From assembly GCA_036268615.1 (NCBI GenBank), contig DATATV010000028.1:1-64000 (forward strand): a DNA stretch of 64,000 bases. The letters are read 5' to 3'. Positions 1-8,774 of the stretch are shown in pieces (the first letter of the stretch is position 1; every line of letters begins with the position of its first letter). The notes under the pieces are model-generated. The model was given only the letters and a program-made list of their open reading frames with translations. It searched no databases and was not told the DNA's origin. The stretch is from DATATV01 sp036268615. Lineage in GTDB: Bacteria; Actinomycetota; Actinomycetes; Mycobacteriales; Pseudonocardiaceae. The translations under genes were made by a program, and so were the position numbers.

Positions 1-62
1 GTGGAACAGTGCAGCTCCGCGCGGGCCGGGCCGTGCGGGGTGTCCACCACGGTGGCGGTCAT
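1..62 (-). CDS. N-terminus of a probable alpha/beta-hydrolase family protein (partial)
   Basis: Only the first 20 or so codons lie in the window; the gene runs off the left edge. An ATG at 62 (minus strand) overlaps the TGA of the upstream SRAP gene as ATGA, which supports translational coupling. The readable start, MTATVVDTPHGPARAELHC, resembles the N-terminus of small alpha/beta-hydrolase proteins that often follow SRAP genes in related actinobacteria. That resemblance is from memory; no catalytic motif is visible, so the family is an inference. Confidence 0.5.
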   Translation of the reverse strand, partial: MTATVVDTPHGPARAELHCS

Positions 63-844
63 CGCCGGGCCTGCTCGCTGTCGAACAGGGTGGGTGGGTC
101 CAGTTCGGTTGCCAACTCGACCGGCTTGACCAGGTCGGGGCCGTTGTTGCGGACGCTGTTCACCGCCGAGGAGACCGGCCGCAGCTCCAGTGCCGCGACC
201 GTCGCCGGGTCGGCGTGGTCGAGCAGCGCGGCGATGTCGTCGACGTGCTGGGCGTCCGGATCGAGCCAGCTGCTCCACGAGTCCGGGCCGAGCAGCAGCG
301 GCATCCGATCGTGGATGTCACGCAGGTCGCCGACCGAGTCCACGGTGAGCACCGCGCAGGTGATCACGGGTGGGGCGTCCTGATCGCCGTTGGGGTCGTG
401 CCAGGTGGACCAGATTCCGGCCAGCGCAAGGCTTTCCCCGTCGGTGCGGGTCATGAAGAAGGGTTGCTTGCCGGTCCCGTCCCGCCGCCATTCGAACCAG
501 CCGTCGGCCGGCAGCAGACAGCGACGCTTGGCCAGCGACGTCTTGAACGCCGGTTTGGTCGCGGCCGTGTCGGCCCGGGCGTTGATCATCTTGGACCCGA
601 TCGAGCGCTCCTTGGCCCAGTGCGGCACCAGGCCCCAGCGCATCACCCGCAGGCTGCGTTCGGTGTGGTCCGGGTCGGGTGTCCCGTCGGGCTCCCTCGG
701 GTGCCGCTGCACCACCGAGATGACCGATTTCGTCGGCGCGACATTGTGATCCGGGGCCGGCGCGTCGTCCCCGGTCCCGTCAATCGCGTCGAACTCGGTC
801 GCCAGCGTCGCCGGATTCTTGGTGGCCGCGTACCTACCGCACAC
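59..844 (-). CDS. SRAP (YedK/HMCES) abasic-site DNA-protein crosslink protein
   Basis: The 261-residue product starts MCGRY. After Met removal Cys2 is the residue that, in the HMCES/YedK family, forms a covalent thiazolidine link with abasic sites in single-stranded DNA. Other family hallmarks are visible: the segment WGLVPHWAK, an asparagine-arginine motif (INARADTAATKPAF), the CLLPADGWFEW block, and the histidine in DIHDRMPLLL near the active site. Length matches the family. The gene matches the position of Rv3226c, beside and divergent from aroA, and its stop overlaps the start of a downstream gene at 62. The role is protection of replication-associated abasic sites in the cytoplasm. Confidence 0.93.
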   Translation of the reverse strand: MCGRYAATKNPATLATEFDAIDGTGDDAPAPDHNVAPTKSVISVVQRHPREPDGTPDPDHTERSLRVMRWGLVPHWAKERSIGSKMINARADTAATKPAFKTSLAKRRCLLPADGWFEWRRDGTGKQPFFMTRTDGESLALAGIWSTWHDPNGDQDAPPVITCAVLTVDSVGDLRDIHDRMPLLLGPDSWSSWLDPDAQHVDDIAALLDHADPATVAALELRPVSSAVNSVRNNGPDLVKPVELATELDPPTLFDSEQARR

Positions 845-932
845 TCAACTCACCCCTCACCTCGGCCATGGTCGCACGACAGTCCGGCCGGTGCGAGCGA
901 TATCAACTGGCCGGATGCGGGATTATTGCCGC

Positions 933-2231
933 ATGACGCACCCCTGGCAGGCACCGACCGCGAGCACACCGGTACGCGCCATCGCGCCCGTCCCCGGATC
1001 AAAGTCGCTGACCAACCGCGTCCTGCTGCTGGCCGCGCTCGCCGCAGGCCCCTCCGTGCTGCACGGCGGCCTGCGCAGCCGGGACACCAGTCTGATGGTC
1101 GGCGCCCTGCGCGCGCTCGGCGTCACCGTCACCGACGGCCCCACCGGCGAGTGGCTGCTGCTGCCGCCACAGACCCCGCGCGGGCCGGCCGACGTCGACT
1201 GCGGGCTGGCCGGCACGGTGATGCGGTTCGTTCCGCCGCTGGCCACCCTGGCCGAGGGCGACGTGCGCTTCGACGGCGACCCGCAGGCCCGCAAGCGGCC
1301 GGTGGACACCGTGCTGGACGCGCTGCGCGCGCTGGGCGCCGACATCACCGGCACGGCGCTGCCGTTCACCGTGCACGGGCGCGGCGGGCTGCCCGGCGGC
1401 ACGGTCACCCTGGACGCGTCCGGGTCCTCGCAGTTCGTCTCCGGTCTGCTGCTGTCCGGGGCGCGCTTCGAGAAGGGGCTGACCGTGCACCACGACGGCA
1501 AACCGGTGCCCTCGCTGCCGCACATCGAGATGACCGTCGAGGTGCTGCGGGCGGCCGGGGTCGAGGTGGACGACAGCGAGCCGAACACCTGGCGGGTGGC
1601 GCCGGGCCCGATCGCCGGCCGGGAGTGGCGGGTCGAGCCCGACCTGTCCAACGCGACCCCGTTCCTGGCAGCGGCCGCGCTCACCGGCGGCTCGGTGACC
1701 GTGCCGGCCTGGCCGACCAGCACCACCCAGGCCGGTGCCGCGATCAGCGAGGTGCTCACCCGGATGGGCGCGACCGTGGCCCTGACCACCGCCGGACTCA
1801 CCGTGACCGGCACCGGCCCGCTGTCCGGGGTGGACCTCGACCTGCACGACGCGAGCGAGCTGACCCCCACGGTCGCCGCGCTCGCGCTGTTCGCGGACGG
1901 GCCGAGCCGATTGCGCGGGGTGGCCCACATCCGCGGCCACGAGACCGATCGGCTGGCCGCGCTGGAGGCGGAGATCCGCGGCCTCGGTGGGGACGCCGAG
2001 CAGACCGAGGACGGCCTGGTGATCCGGCCACGACCGCTGCACGGCGGCACCTGGCACGCCTACGCCGACCACCGGATGGCCACCGCGGGCGCGATCATCG
2101 GGCTGCTGGTGGACGGTGTCGAGGTGGACGACATCGGCTGCACGACCAAGACCCTGCCCGACTTCCCCGGGATGTGGGCCGGCCTGCTGACCGGGACGAC
2201 CGGCGGCCCGGAGAGGCCGCAGTCCCGGTGA
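933..2231 (+). CDS. aroA: 3-phosphoshikimate 1-carboxyvinyltransferase (EPSP synthase)
   Basis: This is the sixth step of the shikimate pathway, joining PEP to shikimate-3-phosphate. The reading frame is open from 819, but I chose the ATG at 933 (MTHPWQAPTAS), because the family normally begins just before the PGSKSLTNR substrate-binding motif, seen here about 25 residues in. Further motifs are GTVMRF, DASGSSQFVSGLLL and the C-terminal RGHETDRL and DHRMATAGAI blocks. The product is 432 residues, normal for the enzyme. The TGA overlaps the GTG of rsgA by four bases, so the two genes are probably co-transcribed, as in the Rv3227-Rv3228 arrangement. Confidence 0.95.
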   Translation: MTHPWQAPTASTPVRAIAPVPGSKSLTNRVLLLAALAAGPSVLHGGLRSRDTSLMVGALRALGVTVTDGPTGEWLLLPPQTPRGPADVDCGLAGTVMRFVPPLATLAEGDVRFDGDPQARKRPVDTVLDALRALGADITGTALPFTVHGRGGLPGGTVTLDASGSSQFVSGLLLSGARFEKGLTVHHDGKPVPSLPHIEMTVEVLRAAGVEVDDSEPNTWRVAPGPIAGREWRVEPDLSNATPFLAAAALTGGSVTVPAWPTSTTQAGAAISEVLTRMGATVALTTAGLTVTGTGPLSGVDLDLHDASELTPTVAALALFADGPSRLRGVAHIRGHETDRLAALEAEIRGLGGDAEQTEDGLVIRPRPLHGGTWHAYADHRMATAGAIIGLLVDGVEVDDIGCTTKTLPDFPGMWAGLLTGTTGGPERPQSR

Positions 2232-3292
2232 GTCCGCAGGACTGGCGCAAGCTGGACGAAGCCGACGTCCGGGTCCGGCCCGGCAAGGGCTCCCGGCCGC
2301 GCAGCAAGCGTCGACCCGAGCACGCCGAGGCCCGCTCGGCGATGGTCGTCGGGGTGGACCGCGGCCGGTGGACGTGCGCGCTGGACCTCGACCCGGACCA
2401 CCTGGTCACCGCCATGCGGGCACGCGAGATGGGCCGCACCTCGGTGGTCGTCGGCGACCTCGTCGACCTGGTCGGGGACGTGTCCGGGCAACCGGACACG
2501 CTGGCCCGGATCGTCCGGGTGAGCGAGCGCAGCAGCGTGCTGCGCCGCACCGCGGACGACACCGACCCGTTCGAACGGGTGGTGGTGGCCAACGCGGAGC
2601 AGCTGGTCATCGTCACCGCGCTGGCCGACCCGCCGCCGCGCACCGGGTTCATCGACCGCGCGCTGGTGGCCGCGTACGCCGGCGGCCTCGCGCCGCTGCT
2701 CTGCCTGACCAAGTCCGACCTGGCCAGCCCGGACCAGCTGATCGCCGACTACGCCGACCTCGACCTGTCGGTGGTGGTCACCCGCAACGACCAGCCGCCG
2801 GACGAGCTGCGCGAGCGGCTCACCAACCGGATCTCCGCGCTGGTCGGCCATTCCGGCGTCGGCAAGTCCACCCTGGTGAACGTGCTGGTGCCGGACGCCG
2901 AGCGCAAGATCGGGGTGGTCAGCGCGGTCGGCAAGGGCCGACACACGTCGGTCACCGCCGTCGCGCTGCCGCTGCCGGCGGGCGGCTGGGTGGTCGACAC
3001 GCCCGGCATCCGGTCGTTCGGGCTGGCGCACGTGTCCGGCAACGACATCGTCTCGGCGTTCGAGGAGTTCGTCGAACCGGCCGAGGAATGCCCGCCCGGC
3101 TGTGGCCATCTCGGGCCGCCGCAGGACCCGGACTGCATGCTGGACGGCGTGGTCGCGGCCGGTGCCGCGACCGAGGGACGACTCACGTCGCTGCGTCGGC
3201 TGCTCGCCTCCCGGGCCGGTCTGGAGCGCGACGACCGGGACGACCGGCACGGTGACGGATCGCTCGGTGCGGAATCGGTGGACCGCGGCTGA
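2228..3292 (+). CDS. rsgA: Ribosome small subunit-dependent GTPase A
   Basis: This is a circularly permuted GTPase that matures and checks the 30S subunit. The GTG at 2228 overlaps the aroA stop (GTGA); the long open frame upstream of it is antisense and aroA shadow. The 354-residue product shows an N-terminal OB-like region, then the G motifs in permuted order: TKSD (G4), GHSGVGKST (G1 P-loop), DTPGIRSFG (G3). It ends with a zinc-binding ECPPGCGH...C region and a helical tail rich in Arg and Asp. All key residues appear intact. Confidence 0.94.
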   Translation: MSPQDWRKLDEADVRVRPGKGSRPRSKRRPEHAEARSAMVVGVDRGRWTCALDLDPDHLVTAMRAREMGRTSVVVGDLVDLVGDVSGQPDTLARIVRVSERSSVLRRTADDTDPFERVVVANAEQLVIVTALADPPPRTGFIDRALVAAYAGGLAPLLCLTKSDLASPDQLIADYADLDLSVVVTRNDQPPDELRERLTNRISALVGHSGVGKSTLVNVLVPDAERKIGVVSAVGKGRHTSVTAVALPLPAGGWVVDTPGIRSFGLAHVSGNDIVSAFEEFVEPAEECPPGCGHLGPPQDPDCMLDGVVAAGAATEGRLTSLRRLLASRAGLERDDRDDRHGDGSLGAESVDRG

Positions 3293-3382
3293 TCAGCCGA
3301 TCCGGCGTATCGTCGGGTACTCGGCGGAACCCCGTGGCAGGCCCCCGCGTCCCTAACTTCGACGTGGTTTCGAAACTTTCGG

Positions 3383-3402
3383 CCGCCCGGCGGCTCGGGC
3401 GG
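3383..3402 (+). terminator. GC-rich hairpin between rsgA and the lipoprotein gene
   Basis: Perfect 7-bp arms CCGCCCG (3383-3389) and CGGGCGG (3396-3402) enclose a 6-base loop, about 90 bp past the rsgA stop and 32 bp before the lipoprotein start. There is no strong T-tract, so it could be a terminator for rsgA or a leader structure of the lipoprotein mRNA. A perfect 10-bp palindrome GTTTCGAAAC sits just upstream (3367-3376) and could be part of the lipoprotein promoter or an operator. Confidence 0.35.
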
Positions 3403-3433
3403 TTGTGTGCGAACGACAAAGGGGATCACCGAC

Positions 3434-4312
3434 ATGCGCAGGACAAGCCTGCTGATCTGCGGCGTGGCCGCCGGACTCGCCGTGCTGACCGCGTGTGGCA
3501 CGTCCACCGTCAGCGGTGACGCGAGTCCGGCCACGCCCGCGGCGAGCACCGGTGCGAGTACCGGCACCAGCACGCCCGGCGCCGGCGCGGTCACCACCCT
3601 CGCCCAACTCGGCCAACTCGTGACGGAGAACACCGGCAAGCAGAACACCGCGCACCTCACCGTCCAGTCCTCCACCGGCCCGATCAGCATCAACGCCACC
3701 GGCGTCGTACGCTTCGGCTCGCCGGTGGCCATGCACGAGACGATCACGGCCGGCCAGCTCGGTCAGGTCGAGGCGATCCTGCTCGACAACAGCGCCTACG
3801 TGCAGCTGCCGGCCGCGTTGAAGCAGCTGTCGGGCGGCTCGGCCAAGCCGTGGTTCAAGGTCGACCCCAACGGCAACGACACGCTGTCCAAGCTGCTCAC
3901 GCCGTTCCTGCAGACCGCGGAGCAGAACACCGATCCGGCGGCGATCATCAATATGATCAAGTCCTCCGGCACGATCACCGCCACCAGGTCCGAGCAGCTC
4001 AACGGCCAACCCACCACGCACTACACGGTCGCGGTGGACCTCCGGAAGCTGGTGGACAGCCTCGCCCCCTCCGATGCCCGGAGGACGACCTACGCCGCCG
4101 ACCTGCAAGCGGGAGTGACCGCCGAGACGGTCGACATGTGGGTCAGTCCGGCCAACCTGCCGATCAAGATCGTCAGCACCACCTCGATCCCCAATCCGGC
4201 GGGCAGCGGGCCGAACCTGCAGGTCGGCGTCACGACGACGTACTCCGACTGGGGACAGCCGGTGATCATCACCGCACCGCCGGCCGACCAGGTGGGCACG
4301 GCCGGCCACTGA
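3434..4312 (+). CDS. LppX/LprG-like lipoprotein
   Basis: The 292-residue product has a type II signal peptide: MRRTS, a hydrophobic stretch, and the lipobox LTAC with the lipidated Cys about residue 19. A Thr/Ser/Ala-rich linker follows, then a domain resembling the LppX/LprA/LprF/LprG superfamily (features such as NGQPTTHYTVAVDLRKL and MWVSPANLPIKIV). In mycobacteria these proteins bind and carry acylated glycolipids in the periplasm; the exact cargo here is unknown. I took the ATG at 3434 rather than 3407, because the signal peptide starts there and a purine-rich AAAGGGGAT precedes it. It converges on pruA, with a hairpin covering both stops. Confidence 0.82.
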   Translation: MRRTSLLICGVAAGLAVLTACGTSTVSGDASPATPAASTGASTGTSTPGAGAVTTLAQLGQLVTENTGKQNTAHLTVQSSTGPISINATGVVRFGSPVAMHETITAGQLGQVEAILLDNSAYVQLPAALKQLSGGSAKPWFKVDPNGNDTLSKLLTPFLQTAEQNTDPAAIINMIKSSGTITATRSEQLNGQPTTHYTVAVDLRKLVDSLAPSDARRTTYAADLQAGVTAETVDMWVSPANLPIKIVSTTSIPNPAGSGPNLQVGVTTTYSDWGQPVIITAPPADQVGTAGH

Positions 4313-4342
4313 GCCGTCGGCCGGGCCGCTGCCGGCGGCTCA
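4310..4342. terminator. Bidirectional hairpin containing both stop codons
   Basis: The left arm 4310-4321 (TGAGCCGTCGGC) pairs with the right arm 4331-4342 (GCCGGCGGCTCA) over 12 bp with one G-T wobble and a 9-base loop. The lipoprotein stop (4310-4312) and the pruA stop (4340-4342) form the base of the stem. It most likely ends both converging transcripts. Confidence 0.6.
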
Positions 4343-5968
4343 GCCCATGTGCGGGTAGCGGAAATCGGTCGCCGGCAGAAACGTCTCCTTCAGTGCGCGC
4401 GGGCTCGTCCAGCGTTGCAGGTTCAGCGGTGAACCGGCCTTGTCGTTGGTGCCCGATGCGCGGGCCCCGCCGAAGGGCTGCCGGCCGACGACCGCGCCGG
4501 TCGGCTTGTCGTTGACGTAGAAGTTGCCGGCGGTGAACCGCAGCGCGCGCTGCGCCTGCTCGATCGCGGTCCGGTCGGTGGCGAACACCGCGCCGGTGAG
4601 CGCGTACGGGCTGCCGCCGTCCACCAGGTCGAGCACGCTGGGCCAGTCCTCGTCCGGGTAGACGAACACCGACAGGACCGGGCCGAAATACTCGGTGCCG
4701 AACACCTCGTGGTGCGGGTCCTCGCCGACCAGGATCGTCGGCGACACGAAGAAGCCGACCCGGTCGTCGGTCACCCCGCCGGTCAGGATGTCCACCAGCC
4801 GCTCATTGCGCACCTGCTCGAACAGTTCGCTGTGCCGGCTGAAGGCGCGGGCGTCGATCACCGCGCCGCCGAAGTGCCGGAAGTCGGTGACGTCACCGAA
4901 GCTGATGCTCTCGGTCAGCGCCACCAGCCGGTCCCGCAGCCCGCCGGTCCACAGCGAGCGCGGCAGGTAGGCCCGCGAGGCCGCCGAGCACTTCTGCCCC
5001 TGGTACTCGAACGCGCCCCGGACCAGCGCGACGGCCAGCGCGTCCGGGTCGGCCGACGGGTGGGCCAGCACGAAGTCCTTGCCGCCGGTCTCCCCCACGA
5101 TCCGCGGGTAGGAGCGGTAGCGCTCCAGGTTGTCCGCGATCCGCCGCCACAGGTGGCGGAACGTCCTGGTCGAGCCGGTGAAGTGCAGCCCGGCGAAGTC
5201 CGCGTCGGCCAGCGCGACCGCGCTGACCGCGGTCCCGTCGCCGGTCACCAGGTTGAGCACACCCGGTGGCAGCCCGGCCGCCTCCAGCAGCCGCAACGTG
5301 TAGTGCGCGGCCAGGCCCTGCGACGGGGTCGGCTTCCACACCACGGTGTTGCCCATCAGCGCGGGCGCGGTCGGCAGGTTGCCGGCGATCGAGGTGAAGT
5401 TGAACGGGGTGATCGCGGTGACGAACCCGTCCAGCGGCCGGTACTCCATCCGGTTCCACTCGCCGGGCGCCGATCGCGGTTGCTGGGCAAGGAGATCACG
5501 GGCGAAGTGCACGTTGAACCGCCAGAAGTCGATCAGCTCGCAGGCCGCGTCGATCTCGGTCTGCTGCGCCGACTTGGACTGGCCGAGCAGGGTCGCCGCG
5601 TTCAGCGTGTCCCGCCACGGCCCGGCGAGCAGGTCGGCGGCGCGCAGGAAGATCGCCGCCCGCTCGTCGAAGGGCAGTTCCTGCCAGCCGGGCGCGGCGC
5701 GTTTGGCCGCGTCGACCGCGTCCACCACATCGGTCTCGGTGGCCTGCGCGGACTCGCCGAGCACGTGCTGGTGATCATGTGGCTGCACCACGGTGAACGG
5801 CTCGCCGGCGGCCATCCGGGTGCGACCGCCGATGGTCATCGTCAGCTCGTGCCGACCGGCCTCCAGCTCGGCGATCCGCCGGGCCAGCGACTCCCGTTCG
5901 GCGCTGCCGGGGGCGTAACCCCGCGCGGGTTCGTTGCCGGGCGGCGGAACCGAGGTGATGGCGTCCAC
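4340..5968 (-). CDS. pruA: 1-pyrroline-5-carboxylate (L-glutamate gamma-semialdehyde) dehydrogenase
   Basis: This NAD-dependent aldehyde dehydrogenase catalyses the second step of proline degradation to glutamate. The 542-residue length is typical of the monofunctional enzyme. The catalytic Cys is C327 in EYQGQKCSAA, and the general base is E293 in VGETGGKDF. The ITPFNF and GSTRTF cofactor-binding segments and the C-terminal PFGGARASGTNDKAG block are also present. No proline dehydrogenase gene is seen in the window, so putA/pruB must lie elsewhere. The next gene on this strand (DUF6912) is 65 bp upstream. Confidence 0.94.
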   Translation of the reverse strand: MDAITSVPPPGNEPARGYAPGSAERESLARRIAELEAGRHELTMTIGGRTRMAAGEPFTVVQPHDHQHVLGESAQATETDVVDAVDAAKRAAPGWQELPFDERAAIFLRAADLLAGPWRDTLNAATLLGQSKSAQQTEIDAACELIDFWRFNVHFARDLLAQQPRSAPGEWNRMEYRPLDGFVTAITPFNFTSIAGNLPTAPALMGNTVVWKPTPSQGLAAHYTLRLLEAAGLPPGVLNLVTGDGTAVSAVALADADFAGLHFTGSTRTFRHLWRRIADNLERYRSYPRIVGETGGKDFVLAHPSADPDALAVALVRGAFEYQGQKCSAASRAYLPRSLWTGGLRDRLVALTESISFGDVTDFRHFGGAVIDARAFSRHSELFEQVRNERLVDILTGGVTDDRVGFFVSPTILVGEDPHHEVFGTEYFGPVLSVFVYPDEDWPSVLDLVDGGSPYALTGAVFATDRTAIEQAQRALRFTAGNFYVNDKPTGAVVGRQPFGGARASGTNDKAGSPLNLQRWTSPRALKETFLPATDFRYPHMG

Positions 5969-6033
5969 CCGCCCATCCTGACACGCACCGGCCCCGGCTG
6001 CGCCCGATCCGATCAGCAGGTGGCCCGGTCCGG

Positions 6034-6537
6034 CTACATCAGTTCCAACAGGAACGGCAGCTCCTGCGGTGCGTACCAGGCCAGGCCGTGGTCCTCGGCG
6101 CCGCCGAGGGTGAACTCGGCATCCAGGTCACCGAGGTCGGCCGCGTCGATCACCGCCGACGCGGCCCGCACCGCGTCCTCGGCCTCGGCGTTGTCCACGT
6201 GCACCGACACGATCCGGTCCATCGGCACCGGCCCGGCCAACCGCACCACGGCGGCGTCCAGGTCGGGCCGGAAGGTGATCTCGTCCACGTCGGCCGCGAT
6301 CACCGCCCGGCGCGGCGGCGTGTCCGGGTCGCCGTCCAGCTCGATGGCCAGCAGCCGGATCGAGGCACGCGCCGCCTCCAGCATGGCCGCATACTCCAGC
6401 TCGTCGGTGTCCTCGCTGGTGTAGGACTCGCGCAGGGCCGGGGTGAGCGCGAACGCGGTACCACTGACCGGCGCGAACTCACCCGTCTTGACCAGGGTCC
6501 GCAGCATCGCCAGCGTCGCCGGCAGGTAAATCCTCAC
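6034..6537 (-). CDS. DUF6912 family protein
   Basis: This 167-residue protein of unknown function is conserved in actinobacteria. It starts MRIYLPATLAMLRTL and has no signal peptide or membrane segment. The sequence is acidic, with a conserved-looking YAAMLEAARASIRLLA helix. The ATG overlaps the TGA of the upstream WS/DGAT gene (ATGA), suggesting coupled translation with the acyltransferase. I recall DUF6912 as the family name but cannot assign a function. Confidence 0.75.
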   Translation of the reverse strand: MRIYLPATLAMLRTLVKTGEFAPVSGTAFALTPALRESYTSEDTDELEYAAMLEAARASIRLLAIELDGDPDTPPRRAVIAADVDEITFRPDLDAAVVRLAGPVPMDRIVSVHVDNAEAEDAVRAASAVIDAADLGDLDAEFTLGGAEDHGLAWYAPQELPFLLELM

Positions 6538-7940
6538 CCTGGAACCGTACCCAGCAATTCCTCGACCGCCTCCTCGACCATCCGCGCGAGGTTGTCCACG
6601 TCGGGCACGGCCGCCCGATCGGCGTCCAGTCCGAAGTAGACCCCGCCGTCGTAGGAGGTCACCCCGATGGCCATCGCCTGGTTGCGGGCCAGCGGCACCA
6701 CCGGGAAGATCTCCAGCATCTTCGCCCCGCCCGCGTACAGCGGGACCTGCGGTCCGGGCACGTTGGTCACCACGATGTTGAAGATCCGCTGGGAGAACGC
6801 GCTGGCCGCGCGGGCGCCGAGGGCGTGCAGAGTCGGCGGGGCGAACCCGCCGAGCCGGACCAGCGCGTCGGCGGCGACCGGTTGGCCGGCCACCGCGTCG
6901 GTCCGCAGCGCGTGGCTGACGTGCTGCAACCGCACCACCGGGTTCGGCTCGCCGACCGGCAGGTCCACCAGGAACGCCGACACCTTGCCGCCGACCAGGC
7001 CGGCCGGGGTGGTCGCGGTCGACTGGTCGCGCACGGACATCGGGCTCATCGCCCGCACCGACGTGCTCGACGTGACCACCTCACCCCGGGACAGCAGCCA
7101 GCTGCGCAGCGCGCCGGCGACCACGGTGAGGATCACGTCGTTGACCGTGCCGCCGTGCGCGGCCCGCACCTTCTTCAGGTCGGCCAGCGTCGTCCGGGCC
7201 ACCGCGAACCGCCGGTTGGCGGTGATCCGCACGTTGAGCGGGCCGCCCCGGTTGGGCCGGGCTGCCGAGCCGACCATCGCGGCCACCTCGGACACCGCGC
7301 CGAACACCTTGCGCGTGGTCGAGGCGAAGTCGTCGACCACCGACCGGACGTTGTCCAGCACGTCACCGGGCCGGGCGATCATCTCGGTCACCGCGTCGGC
7401 GACCAACCGCACGCCGCCGGGTTGCGGGCGCGGCATCCACAGCAGCTCCGGCTCGACCTGCCGGGTCGGCGAGACGTCCAGGATCACCTGGCCGATCTCG
7501 ATCGCGCCGATCCCGTCGATCATCGCGTGGTGGGTCTTGGTGATCAGCGCGAACCGGTTCCGGGACAGGCCCTCGACCAGGTAGAGCTCCCACAGCGGCC
7601 GGTTGCGGTCCAGCGGCCGGGACATCAGCCGGGCCACCAGTTCGGACAGCTGCTCCTCGGTGCCGGGCTTGGGCAGCGCGGACAGTCGCACGTGGTGGGT
7701 GATGTCGAACCGCTGGTCGTCCGTCCACACCGGACGGGCCAGGTGACCCGGCACCGACACGATCCGCTGGCGGTAACGCGGCACCAGCGGCAGGCGCTGC
7801 TCGATCAGTGCGACCAGCCGGTCGTAGTCGAAGCCCGCCCGGGGCCTGCGGAACACCGCGACACCGCCGACGTGCATCGGCGTTGTCGCGTCTTCGAGGT
7901 AGAGCAACGACGCGTCGAGCGCCGACAGACGGTCCGGCAT
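6534..7940 (-). CDS. Wax ester synthase / diacylglycerol acyltransferase (WS/DGAT, Tgs-like)
   Basis: The 468-residue protein begins MPDRLSALDASLLYLED, a typical WS/DGAT start. It carries the catalytic HHAMIDG motif (HHxxxDG family signature) and the C-terminal TNVPGPQVPLYAGG block. The family transfers fatty acyl from CoA to diacylglycerol or long-chain alcohols to make storage triacylglycerol or wax ester at the membrane. The gene corresponds in position to tgs3 (Rv3234c). I chose the ATG at 7940; the open frame continues upstream but has no family similarity. The start lies only 33 bp from the divergent methyltransferase start, so the two share a promoter region. Confidence 0.92.
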   Translation of the reverse strand: MPDRLSALDASLLYLEDATTPMHVGGVAVFRRPRAGFDYDRLVALIEQRLPLVPRYRQRIVSVPGHLARPVWTDDQRFDITHHVRLSALPKPGTEEQLSELVARLMSRPLDRNRPLWELYLVEGLSRNRFALITKTHHAMIDGIGAIEIGQVILDVSPTRQVEPELLWMPRPQPGGVRLVADAVTEMIARPGDVLDNVRSVVDDFASTTRKVFGAVSEVAAMVGSAARPNRGGPLNVRITANRRFAVARTTLADLKKVRAAHGGTVNDVILTVVAGALRSWLLSRGEVVTSSTSVRAMSPMSVRDQSTATTPAGLVGGKVSAFLVDLPVGEPNPVVRLQHVSHALRTDAVAGQPVAADALVRLGGFAPPTLHALGARAASAFSQRIFNIVVTNVPGPQVPLYAGGAKMLEIFPVVPLARNQAMAIGVTSYDGGVYFGLDADRAAVPDVDNLARMVEEAVEELLGTVPG

Positions 7941-7973
7941 AACGCGATACTCGCACACCGAGGCGGGCGTGCG

Positions 7974-8774
7974 ATGCTGCGTCGCGTGCCCGATGCCCCT
8001 GCTTCCCCCTCCGCCGTCTCGCCCAAGGACCGGTTCGTGACCGTCTACGGCCGCAAGCCGGTACTGGAGGTGCTCGCCGACGAGAACCTCACCGTGGACA
8101 AGGTGGTCCTCGCCGACTCGGCCCGCGGCGCAGCCGCGACGGAGATCCTGCGCGCGGCCGCCGACCGTGGCGTCGAGGTCCGGCGGGCCACCGCGCACCG
8201 GGTGAAAGTGTTGGCCGGCAACGGAAAACAGGACCAGGGCGTGCTCGCCGACGTGGTCGCGCCGCGGATGGGGCCACTGGCCGCCGCCCTCGCCGGGCCG
8301 CGCCCGCCGCGCTCGGTGCTGCTGCTGGACGGGATCACCACCCCGGCCAACGTCGGCATGATCCTGCGCGCCGCGACCGCGGCCGGCATCGAGGGCATCG
8401 TGGTGCCTCGGCGCGGCGTGGCCGGCATCGATCCGCTGGTGGTCAAGGCGTCCGCCGGGGTCGCCTTCCGCGCCCCGGTGCTGCGCTGCGCGACCGCGGA
8501 GGAGGCCGCGAAGACGCTGGCCGGCGCGGGTTACCCGCTGTTCGGCCTGGACGGCACCGCCCGCCGGACGATCTTCACCGCGGAACTGCCCAAGCGGGCC
8601 GCGTTCGTGCTCGGCGGCGAGACCGCCGGGGTGAGCCCGGAGGTGCGGGCGAGCGTGCGCAACTGGCTGGCCATCCCGATGTCCGGCGGGGTGGAGTCGC
8701 TGAACGTGGCGACCGCCGCGGCCGTGCTCTGCTTCGAGCTGCTGCGCCGCCGGGAGACGCCCGGGCCTACCTGA
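7974..8774 (+). CDS. SpoU/TrmH-family RNA 2'-O-methyltransferase
   Basis: The 266-residue protein has an N-terminal substrate-binding domain (VYGRKPVLEVL...) and a C-terminal SPOUT fold. The three SpoU motifs are clear: GITTPANVGMILRAA (motif 1), VLGGETAGVS (motif 2) and IPMSGGVESLNVATAAAV (motif 3, knotted SAM site). Family members methylate 2'-O of guanosine in 23S rRNA or tRNA; the target here cannot be read from the sequence. A GTG at 7986 is an alternative start. The last 8 bp overlap the convergent HAD gene. Confidence 0.88.
   Translation: MLRRVPDAPASPSAVSPKDRFVTVYGRKPVLEVLADENLTVDKVVLADSARGAAATEILRAAADRGVEVRRATAHRVKVLAGNGKQDQGVLADVVAPRMGPLAAALAGPRPPRSVLLLDGITTPANVGMILRAATAAGIEGIVVPRRGVAGIDPLVVKASAGVAFRAPVLRCATAEEAAKTLAGAGYPLFGLDGTARRTIFTAELPKRAAFVLGGETAGVSPEVRASVRNWLAIPMSGGVESLNVATAAAVLCFELLRRRETPGPT

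Noticed and set aside
215..2227. Long frame running from 215 into rsgA
   Set aside because: Only the part from the GTG at 2228 encodes RsgA; upstream it is opposite the SRAP gene and out of frame within aroA.
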